A program made the position numbers and the translations under genes. Below are positions 46,162 to 60,850 of a stretch of DNA of 64,000 nt, one piece after another (the first letter of the stretch is position 1; each line of letters starts with the position of its first letter). The stretch is from Bugulina stolonifera (lineage: Eukaryota; Bryozoa; Gymnolaemata; Cheilostomatida; Bugulidae), in NCBI GenBank assembly GCA_935421135.1, contig OW285188.1:22297233-22361232 (forward strand), written 5' to 3'. The notes below the pieces were generated by a model. The model saw only the letters and a list, made by a program, of their open reading frames with translations, did not search any database and was not told where the DNA came from.

Positions 46162-49100
46162 CTATAATGTACTGCTTGCCTTGTCAAACAGAAACTTTTC
46201 CATGTCTAGTTCTTTCTGTTTCTGCGAAAATAATAACTCAATCATGATACACTTGGCTGTGGGTAGTTGGCTGTGTAGAGTTAAATATATCCACATACTG
46301 TTGAAAAAGAGCAGTAATTCCTACATACCAGTGTTCCAGTCTGTAAAGGGAGGACATTAGTTGCAGTAGCCAGACTCCTTGCCACGTTCCATGGACTAGT
46401 CTCACCTCCACAGCTATCTGAGCTGCTCCAGCTGCTGGCTGCAGAGTCACATGAAGTAGGGCACCTCTTACTTGGGGAATTAATCTATATCAAACAGAGA
46501 AACAGCATTTACATGTGTAGTTATCGTCTCTCTGACAGTTTTATGATAAGGAAAGATAACTTCAAAATGATGATGTGCAAGTAACATTATTGTCTTTCAA
46601 CCTTCCCCCTTGCTTGTGAAAGAAAAGTTGTCAGTGCAATAAAATATTCATCAGGGGTAATCTATTGCACAATATTGAATAAAAATGTCCACAACATCAT
46701 AAACATTGAATGGCTTACAAATATCTGAGGAGGAAACCTCTTATCTGCCAGTACAGTGAGACCAGCTGTAGGCTCGCATTCCCAACCATCAGGTGGTGGA
46801 GGGAATGTTGTCGGATCGCAGTGTCTACGACTCTTCCTGCCATGGTTTCTCCATTTCTTAGCCATATACTGTGCGTACCGTTTCAGATGCTGATACCTCC
46901 TCTTAGGATCAGTACTGGGGTCAATAAATGGACCAGGAGCAAAACAATCTGGATTTCTTACAGTCTGTAGAAAATAGCAGGTAAAATTGAGTAGGAAATT
47001 GCTGGTATATAACTTATACCTTGATTATGCATCTCTAATAACTATCTTCAGTTAAAAATGATATATCGTATATTTATGACAACATTTAAATGTAACTAAA
47101 CTATAACTAAGGTAGGTAGATGTATTATTACCTCACAAGGATCTGGGTCACAAAGACTGTGGTGAGATGGCGTCCCAAATACCCACCTGCACAACTTATT
47201 CCAGAAACTTGGCCCATGGCTGTCGCACCTATAAAGTCGGTGTTGGTAAAATAAACATGGATAAAGTTCATGATGTACGGACTGGCAGCCTAAATATTTC
47301 TATCTAAAACAATAATAAAAGTGTGTTAAAAGTTCATATTCTCCATGTCACTGCTATAAACAGGACGGGTACGAAAACTAAAAGGTATCAGAAAACACAC
47401 TGTTGTGTAAACCACACCTGTAGACTAATACTGGTGGAGTTTTGAATTTGTTTGGTTGTTTGTTAAAATATTCTTCATCACAACTGGAATCTGACGGGCA
47501 GGGTGATCTAGAGCACTTCCTGCAGGATAGCTTGCCACATTGACATCTACACGAGCACGAGGGGTATCGGTCACAACACTCTCTACCAGGATCTTTAGAC
47601 TTAAGGAAACATTCTAATGGGCAGCATCGAGCACCACAGTTACCTTTCAAAGTAAATACAAGTCTTGTGACCAAGTTTAACATTATAAGACCAAAGGATA
47701 TTACATGTACATGTACAAACATGAAATATGAGGCATATTCACCAACATAATGTATTGGTAATCCCATGGTTACAATAACATGTCCAGAGTGATGGACACT
47801 GCATTTTTCAACTTCCATATCATACATACGTACATCAAATATGTTAAACAAGAAAGAGGTTTCCATGACCAATTCTGTTTATTTGCGCTATCAGACTGGT
47901 TGAATTAGAACATGTACTGTATTGATGTTAAATAGCAAATTTATATATGACATAATACAGGGGCGGATATAAGAAAAATTTCAACACCAGCCTATTTTTA
48001 AGAAGTCATGGATTTCACGTGTCTGAGTGAGTTAATACAAGATAAGTGTAAAACATGAACATGCATGGGTACAGTACACAGATAACATGACTATTACAGC
48101 ACTATTCAATGACTGTACCGCCTGAGCAAGTAAATAGAAAATGAATTGAAGCCTGAACATGCATAGTATTAATAGTTTACAGAGCACAGCTAGTATTGCA
48201 TACTTGATTGAACACACGCCTAGGATGGCGGCGTGGGTACCTATAGCCGCCCCTGCCATAATAAACTAACGTTAAATCCCTGAGTACATCCTTTTCCTAA
48301 TATTATGGTCTACTTTCTATACCTAATATGGCACGATAGCAATTTGTAGCACTCTCACCACCTAATAAGGTAACATAACATACCGTAGTACTCTCTCCTT
48401 CTAATATGGTAACTGCACACATGTGGTGGCCAGTGATCTGCTCCACCGTCACAACCTGAGGCCCCTTGTTGCTGCTTTGCCCTTCTCATGGCGGCATGTT
48501 CTGGAGGTCGACCATATCCTGTCACTGGCACATCACCACCTGCGTTGGGCAAGCATGGTTCGCACCAGAATGGTGGATCCTCTCCGCACACACCTGATTA
48601 AAACCTGCAGCTTCAGCACTACATACAGCATGACACTGGCATACTTGTAGAATGTATACTATCATTCCATACATCATATTTTTATATTACCTATTATGCA
48701 TATCGTAGGGCAGGTACGTACCTGTTGGATCACATACACGGTTATAGTTAGGAGGTTGACATCTATAGCAAGGTGGAATACAAGGTGGTTGGCATAGTAA
48801 ATGCCTGTCAGTCCCTCGCCAAGAATTTGGCACAAGTGGGGCAGTTTTCCAAGGAGGTACTCCACCAGTATGTTCTGGATTACCGAAGTCTCCCATGGCG
48901 AACATATCAGGTGGTCCACATGAGATTCCTGGTGGGGGTCCACCTATGACAATGTGGGCAAGTCATGGTCATGCACAGAGAGACAATGAACAGTTAGTTT
49001 GCAGAGTAGAGAACGCTGATTACAGAATCATGAATACTTATAGAGTTCTGGTTTCCCATGTACATTGTATATGATGTTACCTTGGTCCCAGCCTTTCAGA

Positions 49101-52100
49101 GGTACAAATTGCCCAGCAGCAGTCCAGAACCCCTTTCCCGCATGTGGATGCTTCGCACATGGTGACATGGTACCATCACTATGCCTCTGTTTCCCACACT
49201 CCACAGCACACTTGTTCATCATCATCTCTGTGAAACGGGATGGAGGAGGGGGACCTGGTAGAACACCAGGGTTCGGAATATTGAGAAATGGATTTTCCTT
49301 TAAAAATAAAATAGCTATGGTCAAAAGAGAGAGATTTGGTAAATATAGGTCATATTTACCCAATAAGTACATAAAATTATGCTTATGCTAGTATGGGTAA
49401 GGCTTTGAGTTAAACCAATGAACATGTAGATACATTTATACCAATTGTCATTTTAGAAAGACATATTTCATAGCATCTGAATATAAACCAATGCTGTTGA
49501 TTTATAACTGTTAAAAATTGGTCTAAACCAAACTATTGGCTATCCTATAAGTAAGCTACTGAAGTTGTCCTCTCCCCATTGTTGATATTATCACTGGCTC
49601 ATTTTTAACAACAATAAATAGTACTGCACCAGTCTGGCTGTCAACACATTTAAAAGCAGCAGCGACTCACATGGTGGTTAGCTCCTTGCCTTCCTGCATT
49701 AACTCCGGCAGCAAATGCATTGGCAGCAATAGCTGATGGTGTGAATGGTGGAGGAAGTCCAGGTATGGGTACAGGACAGCAGCACTTTACCGATGTTGTA
49801 GATGATTCAGATGATGCCACTGCTACTGGCCTCCGACCCCTCTTCTTTCTGGGTGCTGGTGGTGGTAAAGGTGGCGGTGGCATCTACATGAAACATAAAA
49901 ATGTCAAATATCACTAGCAAATCTGGCATGCATGTTATAACAGTGTAAGAGTACATGTATGTGTGACATTCTCCTATTCATCCAGGTATATGGGGTCCTA
50001 TCTACTAACCTGGATACCACAGTTCACCATTGGGTTACAAAATGGTGGTGGATATGGTGAACCTCCTTGCAGCTGCGGGGGACATGGTGACCCACAGGGT
50101 GTAGGATTAGCGGGTGGTAGGTGAATAGCAGTACAGGTGTTGGGGTAGCAATGTGCACCACACTGCGGGAGGAATGGATTGAGTGGGTGCTGTGCAGGCA
50201 TGGTACAACCTGCCATGTTACACATTGGTGAGGGATACGCACTTAGATTCCTGAATAGCATCCCTTGAGGACTACATGGGTGAGGAGGGCATTGCATTGG
50301 TCCTGGAAATATGTGTGGTAAAGGAGGAGGGGGTATTATTGGTGGAGGTGGTGGTGGTATACGAGGTGGTGGTGGTGGTGGTGGGACTGGTGGTGGTGAC
50401 GGTATGAACACGTATTCCTTTTGTGGAGGAGGTTGAGGTGGTATGATAGGTGAGGGAGGTGGTGGTGGGGCTGGTGGAGCTGGCAGGGGAGGTGGCTGGG
50501 GAGGTGGAGGCAAAACTATGACAGGTGGGGGCGGTGGTGGTGGTTGCACTGGTGCAGGAGCCGGCATTGGCATAGGAAGTGGTATAAACATAGGAGGTTG
50601 TGGAGGTGGTACAGGGGGTGCAGGTGGAGGTGGTGGTATTACTATAGGTGGAGGAGGTGGTGGAGCCGGAGGTGCAGGGGCTAAACCTCCCATACCCCCT
50701 GCTATGATTGGTTGAGTTGGCATCTGAGGAGGTGCAGGGGGTATAATCACTGGTGGCTGTGGTGGTGGTGCTGGAGGCATTGGCATCATCCCTAAAAAGA
50801 TTTTACAAAGAATTTAAATACTTTAGTGACCCTTTATACTCAAAGATTTCCCATTCGAGCGTTACAGTTGACAGTGATTCGTGGCCGTCAAAAGTAACAA
50901 TAACAAGCATTCTGTACTGAATTTTACAGTTAGCCAATCAGGTTTGCAGAATATTGATTCAGATGGTATAAAAAGTCAGAATGCCAAGTGCTTTATAACT
51001 CCAAGATGACTCGTACCTGTCTAATAAAAATAACAACACTTGTAGTGATAGGCCAACAGCAAATAGTAAATACTTCATAATAGGTATGGTGAGTAGGGCA
51101 ATCTATTTGTTTAACAAGTGATAGAAATATATCTCAATCGAAATGCATCATCTATTTTGACTTTTACATTACACATGCATGTAACAAATTGTAAGGATTT
51201 AAAACAAAATCTTAAAGTCAATTCCATTTTATTCATATTTTAACATAATAGCATTTCTGCATGATACTTATATCTCATTTAATCTGATGCAACCTGCACA
51301 ATCTGTTGTAGATGGTGCACACATACAAGGGGCGATAGATAAGTTCTAGGACAGGTGCTGTCAATTTAGTTGAAGTTGTCTTTTCTTTATGAAAAGTCAC
51401 ATGGTCATTGCTATGGTTAAGATATTAGATAGTACACATACCTCCCCCTCCAGAGCCACAACCACCTCCATGGCAAGGATTGCCCATTGCGCCACGTACA
51501 GCATTGGCAGCAGCAGCTGCAACGTTAGCCCCAGCATTAAAAGCATTCCAATCTGGTATATAGAGCTGAGGTGGCTGTTCTGGTGCAAGCGGATCATCGT
51601 CATCCTCTCCATAAATATCATCTGAAAGGGTGAAACATACTTGAATCAGAAGCTAATTTATTGTAAAACTTTAGAAGTTCAGTTGGCAATGCTATAAACG
51701 TAACCAGCAAGTAACAGCATAATATTTCGTTGAACTGGCCAAACTTTTGTTTGCAAAAATATCAACTAACAAATTATTCGGTATTGCCGAGTTTCTACCT
51801 GTAATAGATTTATGCAATGTGGTACGATGTAATGATGATCAGTGTCTCAAATGTTAACAGTTCAGCCTAAGAGTTATCTTCCCGATGAGCATGTTGTAGC
51901 AACCTACAGAGTTGGCTTCTTCCAACAACAAGATAACTATGGTTTAAAGTTAAACATCTACAATGCATGTAATGGGCACTCACAAGCTACTGATCATAGT
52001 TAGAAATTGTCCTCTCTCAATCTATCCTCTTTTGAGAGAGGACAATTTCTGATTATGATCAATAGCTTAAATAAATATACCATATACATGGTACATGTAC

Positions 52101-53119
52101 TAACATCATCTAAAAGTGCATTCCATATCATATTCTATACACACAGCCACAAAAACCAATGTTCCCAAACTGGATGTTAAACAATACGTTTTGATGAGCA
52201 AACACAAAATAATGTCAGCAGAAAATAATAATATTGCAGAAATTTTACCATCATAGCTATAGTCCTAAACAATAAAAGTATACATTAAACAAATTTCTTT
52301 TAAATTACCATTTACAACATATAACCGTTTATTTATGTAAAAACATTTACATGGCAAGTAATACTTCCAACTGCTACAATCATCTATGTAGTAGAACATT
52401 TAGCATGGAGAACACGAGTTGTGAACCATAGGATAACTTACCGAATATGAAGAGTTATTGTTGACATTTAAAGCTGATATATCCTCTCCTTCATACCCAT
52501 TAGGAGGTAGAGTGGGATAACTCCAAGCTAAGCACATTCTTACACAAGTAGTATAGTTGCAGTCCTACACAGACAGAGAACAACAGTCTAAAATATTATA
52601 CGTGTCTATATATAATGTTGGCAAGACAAACATTCATTAAAACCGGAATTCAGCATCATGTGAGGATATCAAATTAAAACACCAGTAAAGATATTATACC
52701 ACAGAAAATGTGAAGTTACATCATAGCAGTAGTCATCAGCTCCAGAATTTTTGCTGCTGTATTTTATCGGAAGGAAGTCTGTAACGTGAGCTCTAATTTT
52801 ACCAAAATATCACCTGAATACACAATAACACATTTTAACTTCTTTGTAAAGCAGTACACTTTCATTCATAAAACAGCCCAAAGTTATGTAAACTATTTCA
52901 ATAGCTGTGTTGTAATAAAAACATCAATTGTTGCATTCTGGAAACTATTGTTGTTAAAGTAATAATGCTTCACATGACTTTTTCACTTACGACATAAATA
53001 GTAACAGGATGTGACAAAATGCATATTATACGGCAATCCATAATAGAAACAGCCTGCCAATATACATTATACAACTTACCCCTTTCATAAGCTGCAGGAT
53101 GTATTAAGACCACCCACAT
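46162..53119 (-). CDS. Unrecognised proline- and cysteine-rich protein, about 948 residues, 15 exons
   Basis: Exons (minus strand) 53119-53080, 52778-52720, 52564-52442, 52264-52249, 51621-51442, 50791-50010, 49883-49671, 49297-49081, 48943-48722, 48593-48384, 47643-47418, 47228-47132, 46964-46719, 46484-46329, 46221-46162 keep phase through 949 codons. The N-terminus MWVVLIHPAAYERD has no obvious signal peptide. Then: CVRMCLAWSYPTLPPNGYEG, an acidic Tyr/Asp stretch, PDWNAFNAGANVAAAAANAV, a Pro tract of about 150 residues (PPPPP and VIIPP units), a basic RKKRGRRP, and several Cys/Pro blocks such as CQPPCIPPCYRCQPP and CSCRCQCGKLSCRKC. It ends KQKELDMEKFLFDKASSTL. I recognise no family. Exon 1 is the least certain. 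Exon 4 is a 16-base microexon. Confidence 0.75.
47950..48263. mobile_element. hAT-type MITE, 298 bp
   Basis: Terminal repeats CAGGGGCGGATATA and (right end, reverse complement) CAGGGGCGGCTATA. Flanks ACATAATA and CCATAATA match at 7 of 8 bases as a target duplication. It lies in an intron of the proline-rich gene (between 47643 and 48384). No coding capacity. Confidence 0.85.
51978..52069. mobile_element. Short foldback MITE, relative of the one at 21647
   Basis: The arms AGAAATTGTCCTCTCTCAA and TTGAGAGAGGACAATTTCT are exact reverse complements over 19 bases, flanked by weaker ACTCACAAGCTACTGATCA and GATCAATAGCTTA. Only about 92 bases long, against 176 for the copy at 21647. Confidence 0.65.
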
Positions 53120-53561
53120 ACAATAATTCAACAATCAATCAAACACAGGGCGCTATACCATAAAACACTCTCTCTTTTATTACAACAAAATTCACTACAA
53201 TTGAATTTTACTTATAATTCCATTGTATGGGCTATTAATAATACATGTACAAAATAATATACCCATTATACAGTAGCACAAAATTTTAATTCACTAGTTT
53301 TTTGAACAATTTACTATAATTACATGTATATACATTTACACAAAATAATACCAAGGTATAGGGTTGCTAGAGACTACCATTATAAAAATATAAACCTTCC
53401 TTTATCAATGTATACTAATGCTGCTTTAGTGTGCTATTTCACTATGAACTATTCTAACTGTGCTGAGCAGTGAATACTAATACTAATACTCTCCTTATTG
53501 CACTACCAGATACTGGCTCACACACACTTTACATATACATAATTACAATATCAACTAGTAA
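53120..53561. other. Gap between the proline-rich gene and SREK1IP1
   Basis: AT-rich, no gene seen. It should include the proline-rich gene's promoter and the SREK1IP1 3' UTR. Confidence 0.4.
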
Positions 53562-54913
<1,352 letters not shown>

Positions 54914-56505
54914 TGCTTTTTACTAAAACATTTATAATACATATCATATTATTGATAGCCATCTAAGCCATTGACGCAGACATAAACAGCTTCATATTTT
55001 TGTAGAGTTTATGGGAGCTGAAAGTTTCCCTAACCTGTGCTATTAACTTCAAGACTTAAAAAAAGACATACAGTAGCCTGAACTTTCTATCAATGCTATA
55101 GCAGAGGGCAATATTACGCTGATCATGGTTACTTGCAACAGGCAAACAAGATTGGCTAAATAAGTAGGGAGGTACACAAATATTATATATACCTATACTT
55201 AAGATAAAAATCTATTCCCATTTTTGCCAAATTGAGAGGGTACCTCAGGTGGTCCTTATGTAGTCTGAGATGTGTGCTAGTTTCACAGACTGATTAAAAA
55301 TAGGTGGCGTTAAAAAATTTTAGAAATAATAGCAAAATATCACCACCTTCAAGCTTGTGATCATGTCGAGTGGTGCACAGATTTTATATACATATATAGG
55401 CTACAATGCATAATATACGCTCAATCTGCAACTGCTTACATGTGCAATGTGTAATTCCAACTGCAAAGTGTGGAACTTGATTGATTCTGGAGGCCCCTGA
55501 GCAATAAACTGAAACTTCGCTTTAATTTAGGCCTAATTTTATATCTAATACTAAGTTACTTTGTTTAGCATTTATTAAATGTATTGCAGAATTAGTTAAT
55601 TATTGATTCTGGAGGCCTCTGAGCAATAAACTGAAACTTCGCTTTAATTTGGGCCTAATTTTATATCTAATACTAAGTTACTTTGTTTAGCATTTATTAA
55701 ATGTATTGCAGAATTAGTTAATAGCTAATAGGGCCTATATAGTATATAGCCTACATGTAATAATAATTGATATACCTAGGACTACTAGCATGAGATTATG
55801 ATTATGTATATATTATATTCATAATAATAATTGTCAAAATATTAAAATATAACATAATTAGGCCTATAATAATAATTTAATATAATTGAAATATTTTTCA
55901 TGAAAAATTATAAAATAAAATAATTATAATTCTTTAGATAACAACTAATAAGTCTAAGATTACTTCAATTAATGGTACATTGGTCTATTTATTATTTATA
56001 ATTTTAAATTTAGACCTACTTATACTATTATTATTATAAATTATTATAATTATTATTATTTTATAATTATTTATAATATTTTTCTACATTTATTTTAAAA
56101 ATAAATAGCGCACATTATCTTCTGGCTTGCATGAAACTGACAACAAACAATGAGTATTTTAAATAATTAAAGTGCATAGCTATTTAGAATTGGACTTTCT
56201 GAAACAATTTACAAAGTTTATAGAATACTTTGGTTTCCAGATAAAAAATTGCTACTGTAAGTGTATGCTAGGTACGATTAAGTTACTTAAAATTCTGGTA
56301 AACAATCTTTACCTGCATCATAATCATTTCTACTGAGCATTGATGTCTCTCTGTTCGGCACAGCCTTATATCGTTATTTTACACGAGAATACATGACAGT
56401 TCAATGCGCAATGCCACTGTTTTTCATGGCTAGGTTAGAAGTGATGGTCAATTAGTGGTTTCCTCCTGAAAATTTTTGTTTATTGAAATACGAATCCCAA
56501 AAGTT
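54914..56505. other. Head-to-head intergenic region
   Basis: 1.6 kb between the divergent SREK1IP1 (minus) and mS38-like (plus) start codons. It is very AT-rich at 55850-56110 and contains the 122-base tandem duplication at 55481-55724. Confidence 0.5.
55481..55724. repeat. 122-bp tandem duplication
   Basis: The unit starting TTGATTCTGGAGGCC repeats once with only two visible differences (CCCC/CTCT region and TTTAGG/TTTGGG), so the duplication is recent. Confidence 0.9.
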
Positions 56506-59500
56506 ATGATCAACAGCGGGCTTACTAGGATTGCAAGGTACAGTCACAATAAAGCACTCTTATGTCAATACAAAGTAGAATTAATTCTAAAACCGGTTCA
56601 TGCTGAGCATGATGCTCACCGACCCACCACCAAGTGCTTCTGCTTCAAGACCTGGATCATCGAAAGACAACCTCTTAATTTCGATTGATACATTTACATA
56701 ATTGTCATTATACAAATTTAGCCATAGTAAATAGTAATAGTTTTACTATATTATAGTAGATCCAAAGTAAATTTACATTGAATTGCGCTACGATAAAAAT
56801 TGTTTTTTTATAGATTTGGAATGTGCTGGATATTCATATTGTTTTGTTATGTCCTTAGCTAAAGACATTGAGTCACTCGAAATGATACAGCACAGGGCTG
56901 TTAGGTTTATTGCCAGATTGAGGGGGCGAGAGAGTGTCACTGAGGCATGCTCCGAACTTGGTCTACAGCCCCTCAAACAAAGGCGTAGGAACCACAGGCT
57001 AGCTCTCCTTATGAAAATCCTGCAGGAAGAAGAACGCCACTCAGCGCTTTCGTTGGCATATGATGAGATTACCAGAGACCGCAAAAGTATGACGATGACC
57101 AACAGATCGGCTGCCCGTGGCGAGTTGACATCGGTCTCCGCGACTTCACAGATATACCATGGTAGTTTCCTACCGAGAACCATAAGAGACACCAGAGTGA
57201 ACACAACCGTGACAGGCAGAACGCAGCATTTACCTGTAACAGAAGGCTGTAGTCCAACCCCCCTGTAAAGGAGGACTACTGTAGCACCATCAACTACTAA
57301 TCAACAGCAGATTGCTGTAACCCCTGTAGCCAAACACATTGCACACTGTTAGCCAAATGAGGCACTCCTTTATACACTTAGTGTTCCTGAGTGTCCGATG
57401 ACGTCAAAGGTATTCAAAGGTAAAGGTATGTCTGGCTGGGTAGGCCAGGGTAGCTGAGGCGCAGCCACATACATAATATAGGCCAGAGCAACGAGAGAGA
57501 TAGTGGAAGCCGGCCAACCAGGCAGACACTAGCGTGTTGAGTCTAACCAAAGAGCACACCATATGGCGGGAATGGGTGACGGCCATCGGGAAGTCGCACT
57601 ATAGTTGCAGGGGAGTAATCCCCAGGCAACAAGGAGATAGACTAGGAGGTCGATCATGCAAGACCCGGTCATGTGAGCACGACTCCTATAGCCAGACTAT
57701 GTGGAGTCCTTCGACTTGGCGCAGCATGGCAGGAGTGGCTTCTAATTCTAAAGCTGTGTTGGAGCGTTGGGTACCAGTATAAGCCATGAGACTGTATCGG
57801 GAGGGGCGCTCAAGTCCAGAGGAAGTGCCTGATACCCTACTGTTAGCAGTAGAGAGTAAGAGATTGTATATTTCAATTAGTAAGAGTACTTTATTGGTCA
57901 ACAGTCTACAAGCAACTGAACATAATGCAAAATTGTGCTTCTTATAATATATGAAAATCCCTTCCGGGCCGACGTTAGAGGTTAATAAGTACAAAACAGT
58001 CGATCTTGGACTAACAGGAGTCCGAGTACAATATGTACAAAACAGTCTCAGATTACAAGACTAAAAAGGCACTGTTGCATATCTGACTTATTATAAGGAT
58101 CATGACATGCAGTGGCATACAAAAAACAAGTGAGAACGTGTAGGTTGAAAAGGTATGCAATGGACACCAATACAAACATATATAATTCACACCGTAATGC
58201 ATTCAAACCATGGCAAGATAATCAAATAACGAGAAATATCAATGTTATGCTAAAATTACTGTAAGTTTGGAGGCAGCGTCAGCTCAGGACACCACACTAT
58301 TATACTATAACAACTCTTCATGTGACAAGAATAATGGTAAATGGTTAAGGATTAAATAGGACTTGGATGGAGGAATCGTTTAGGTCAACAGCACAAAAGA
58401 GAGTGTGATATAATTTTTCCAACTTATGTGCACTTCAGTTTTATATACATGTATAAAACTGAAGCGCTCATAAGTTGGAAAAGAGGCACCTACAATGTAT
58501 ATGGGCTAGTTTCCTCAATGCTCAAATAAGGTTATCATTTTCATGAAGCCGTAATCGTCATAAGTCTTCATTGTTTAGCCTATGTAGTTGATTATTTATC
58601 ACGAAATGCATCAATATTGCTTTTTAACTATTTTTATACTACTATTATTTTATACAATGCCACTCTGTTCTATTTTAGAGTCTTGGGCAATGGAACCCAC
58701 CCAGGTCGCCTTATATACACATCTTGTGCAGTACAAGGTAAGTGCTGTGTAGGTCAGTAGGGCTTACCACTAATTGTTGAAAGGTAGTCTTTCAAATAAT
58801 TGTCAGGTCATCTTCGACCTATTATGTGCTGATTGCTGCTGATGAAAATGAGGCTGCACTGTATCTTGTGACATCTATTCTGTTTACAGGATGTACTGGC
58901 AGCGTGGAGTCATCCAACACAAGGTGCCAAATTCTTCCTATTACTCATTGTCTATTGAAAGTTGAAAATGATCCTCCACAGACTGCCAAATTAAAAAAGT
59001 TGAACATATCAGCAAATTTACAGACGCCGACTTTCCTTATGCTTAATCCACTTGCGCCATCAATACATACTCCTGGTTTACCAACATCTGGTATTACAAT
59101 CGGACATATTAAAGGTGAGTAACCCAGCCATGTAACATGTCAGCAAACAATGTTATGCTGGAGAAATGTATCAAGTTCCAATAAGGTTCGTCAGCTGATG
59201 GTGTACAGAATGGAAACGCTTGATGCGATATTAACTGACCTGAGCATAGACCTACTAGGTTGTAGTTTGAATTGATCAGTTTTGTTCATCATTCTTTTAG
59301 AGTTATCCTCTCTTATTTCACCAAGAGGAAGATTTTGCTATGTTTTTTTATTAGCAACTTTATCTTCTAAATGTTTGGCATCCAGCTTATCCCCCCCCCC
59401 CCCCCTGTTGTTCATACAATAATAATACAAGGATTACAGGTATATGTTATATGTGTATATTATGTGTATGTATATCATATTGTATATTAGTAACTTTGAT

Positions 59501-60613
59501 TTCAGACCATAACATCAAAGCTATCTTAGATCCCACAGTGTCTGCGGACCTAATTGGAGACAGACTTCCAGATGGTTTAGCAAACATCATTGGTGACAAC
59601 CCTGAGACATTCAACCAACCTGAATACAAAGCTAGGCATATACAAAAAATCCGCAGGTGGCATATGAATAGACACCAGCTTAAACGACTCAAGAAGAGGA
59701 TGAAGTGAGTGTTGGTAGATGCAGATTGTAATTTGCAGACGTGATGGCATAGCCTACATGTCTAAATGGTAATGTCATCACAGATTTTACATACGGCGTG
59801 TTATATTATCGATTCATACATGAGAGAAAATATTTAACTGACAATAGCAAGGTAATATGTCCACATGGGCGTAGTTTTTCTTACTATTCATAAATAACTC
59901 AATTCAGTTTTCAGTACTGATTCAAAGCAGTATTATACATTGTCTTTTAGAATGGTATATAGAAAACGTCGGTTTGAGAAAGGTAAACAAAAACGAGCTC
60001 GATTAAATGTGGTAATAAATGCTATAAAGGAAGATGCCCACCAATTTGATGCTCTAGCCTTTGTAAAGCAACGACTTGAACGGGCAAAACGAGGAGGATT
60101 TGTGCAGGATATATGGAAGTCAGAAAATGAACAGCCAGGTGTACCATGGAGGAAATATGGAGTGTTTCCACCACGAAAGTGAGTATAACATCATTTACAG
60201 ATAGTCCTCTATTCTGTAGTCATCCAAGATGTGTGGCATTGAAATGATATAGATGGCATAGTATACCAAATTGGAGGCAAACTAACTCCCATGTTGATCA
60301 GCCAACATTTAGCATTAGAAGAGTAATTGTCTTGTTAAAGAAATATGTATATTAGACTGTACTTATGTTTGTGGTGGATGCAATCGGTCTCTCATTCTAA
60401 ATGTTTAGATATTTGTATGTATATTAAAATCTATATAATATTGTAAATAATAAATCCCTGTTACAATGCATACGGATGTAAATATATACATGTAACATAA
60501 AGTAATTTTCTTTTAACAGAACTATAAGAACTTATGAAACCCAAGTCAAGCCTCCACCATTGCTTACTAAAAAGATTCTTAAATTCAGGATGAAGATGAG
60601 TAAATACAGGTGA
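56506..60613 (+). CDS. Mitochondrial small ribosomal subunit protein mS38-like (AURKAIP1 family)
   Basis: Six exons in phase give 278 residues: 56506-56537, 58679-58737, 58890-59114, 59506-59704, 59951-60178, 60520-60613. The N-terminus MINSGLTRIARVLGNGTHPG looks like a mitochondrial presequence (Arg, no acids). The core IQKIRRWHMNRHQLKRLKKR followed by KRRFEKGKQKRARL resembles the basic KIRRRKMNHHKYRK-type domain shared by AURKAIP1/mS38 and yeast Cox24, an extended helix that threads the mitoribosome near the decoding site. A second segment AFVKQRLERAKRGGF then DIW fits the family's C-terminus. The family call is from memory of that motif. Exon 1 is inferred from its phase-2 junction (AG plus A) and lies 2.1 kb upstream of exon 2. 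Confidence 0.6.
56815..57268 (+). pseudogene. LINE ORF2 C-terminal fragment
   Basis: Encodes SLEMIQHRAVRFIARLRGRE, ACSELGLQPLKQRRRNHRLA and SFLPRTIRD, the C-terminal region after the reverse transcriptase in jockey/CR1-like LINEs. It belongs to the same family as 20480-21475 by shared order of motifs. Truncated at both ends, in the first intron of the mS38-like gene. Confidence 0.85.
57380..58580. other. Relatively GC-rich intronic block and adjacent sequence
   Basis: 57380-57850 is clearly richer in GC than its surroundings and has no stop-free gene that I recognise. It may be the 3' part of the LINE insertion or another old repeat. The rest is ordinary intron sequence with the hairpin at 58415. 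Confidence 0.35.
58415..58482. repeat. 31-bp inverted repeat with two mismatches and 6-base loop
   Basis: The left arm TTTTCCAACTTATGTGCAC... and right arm pair over 31 bases with two mismatches around a TACATG loop. Confidence 0.9.
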
Positions 60614-60850
60614 ATTGCCTGCTGGATATCTGTAAATAGTGTGACAACTCCTATGGACATGTAAATAATACAATGTCTATAATATGGCAGTATAAACTTC
60701 CTTACAATGTTTTGTAACACATCTCATGTTTTATGGTAATAAACCACTTGCTTCTATGTAGTGTGCAATCATGGATTCTGTTTGACCACTAGCACTGTCC
60801 ATCCACCTGCTATCCTGGATAGCTACACCTACATGATGTTATTCAAGTGA

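Noticed and set aside
50443..50715. Glycine-rich ORF on the plus strand
   Set aside because: It is the antisense shadow of the polyproline exon.
59391..59405. Poly-C run (also near 7960)
   Set aside because: Simple homopolymer, likely slippage; no structure around it.
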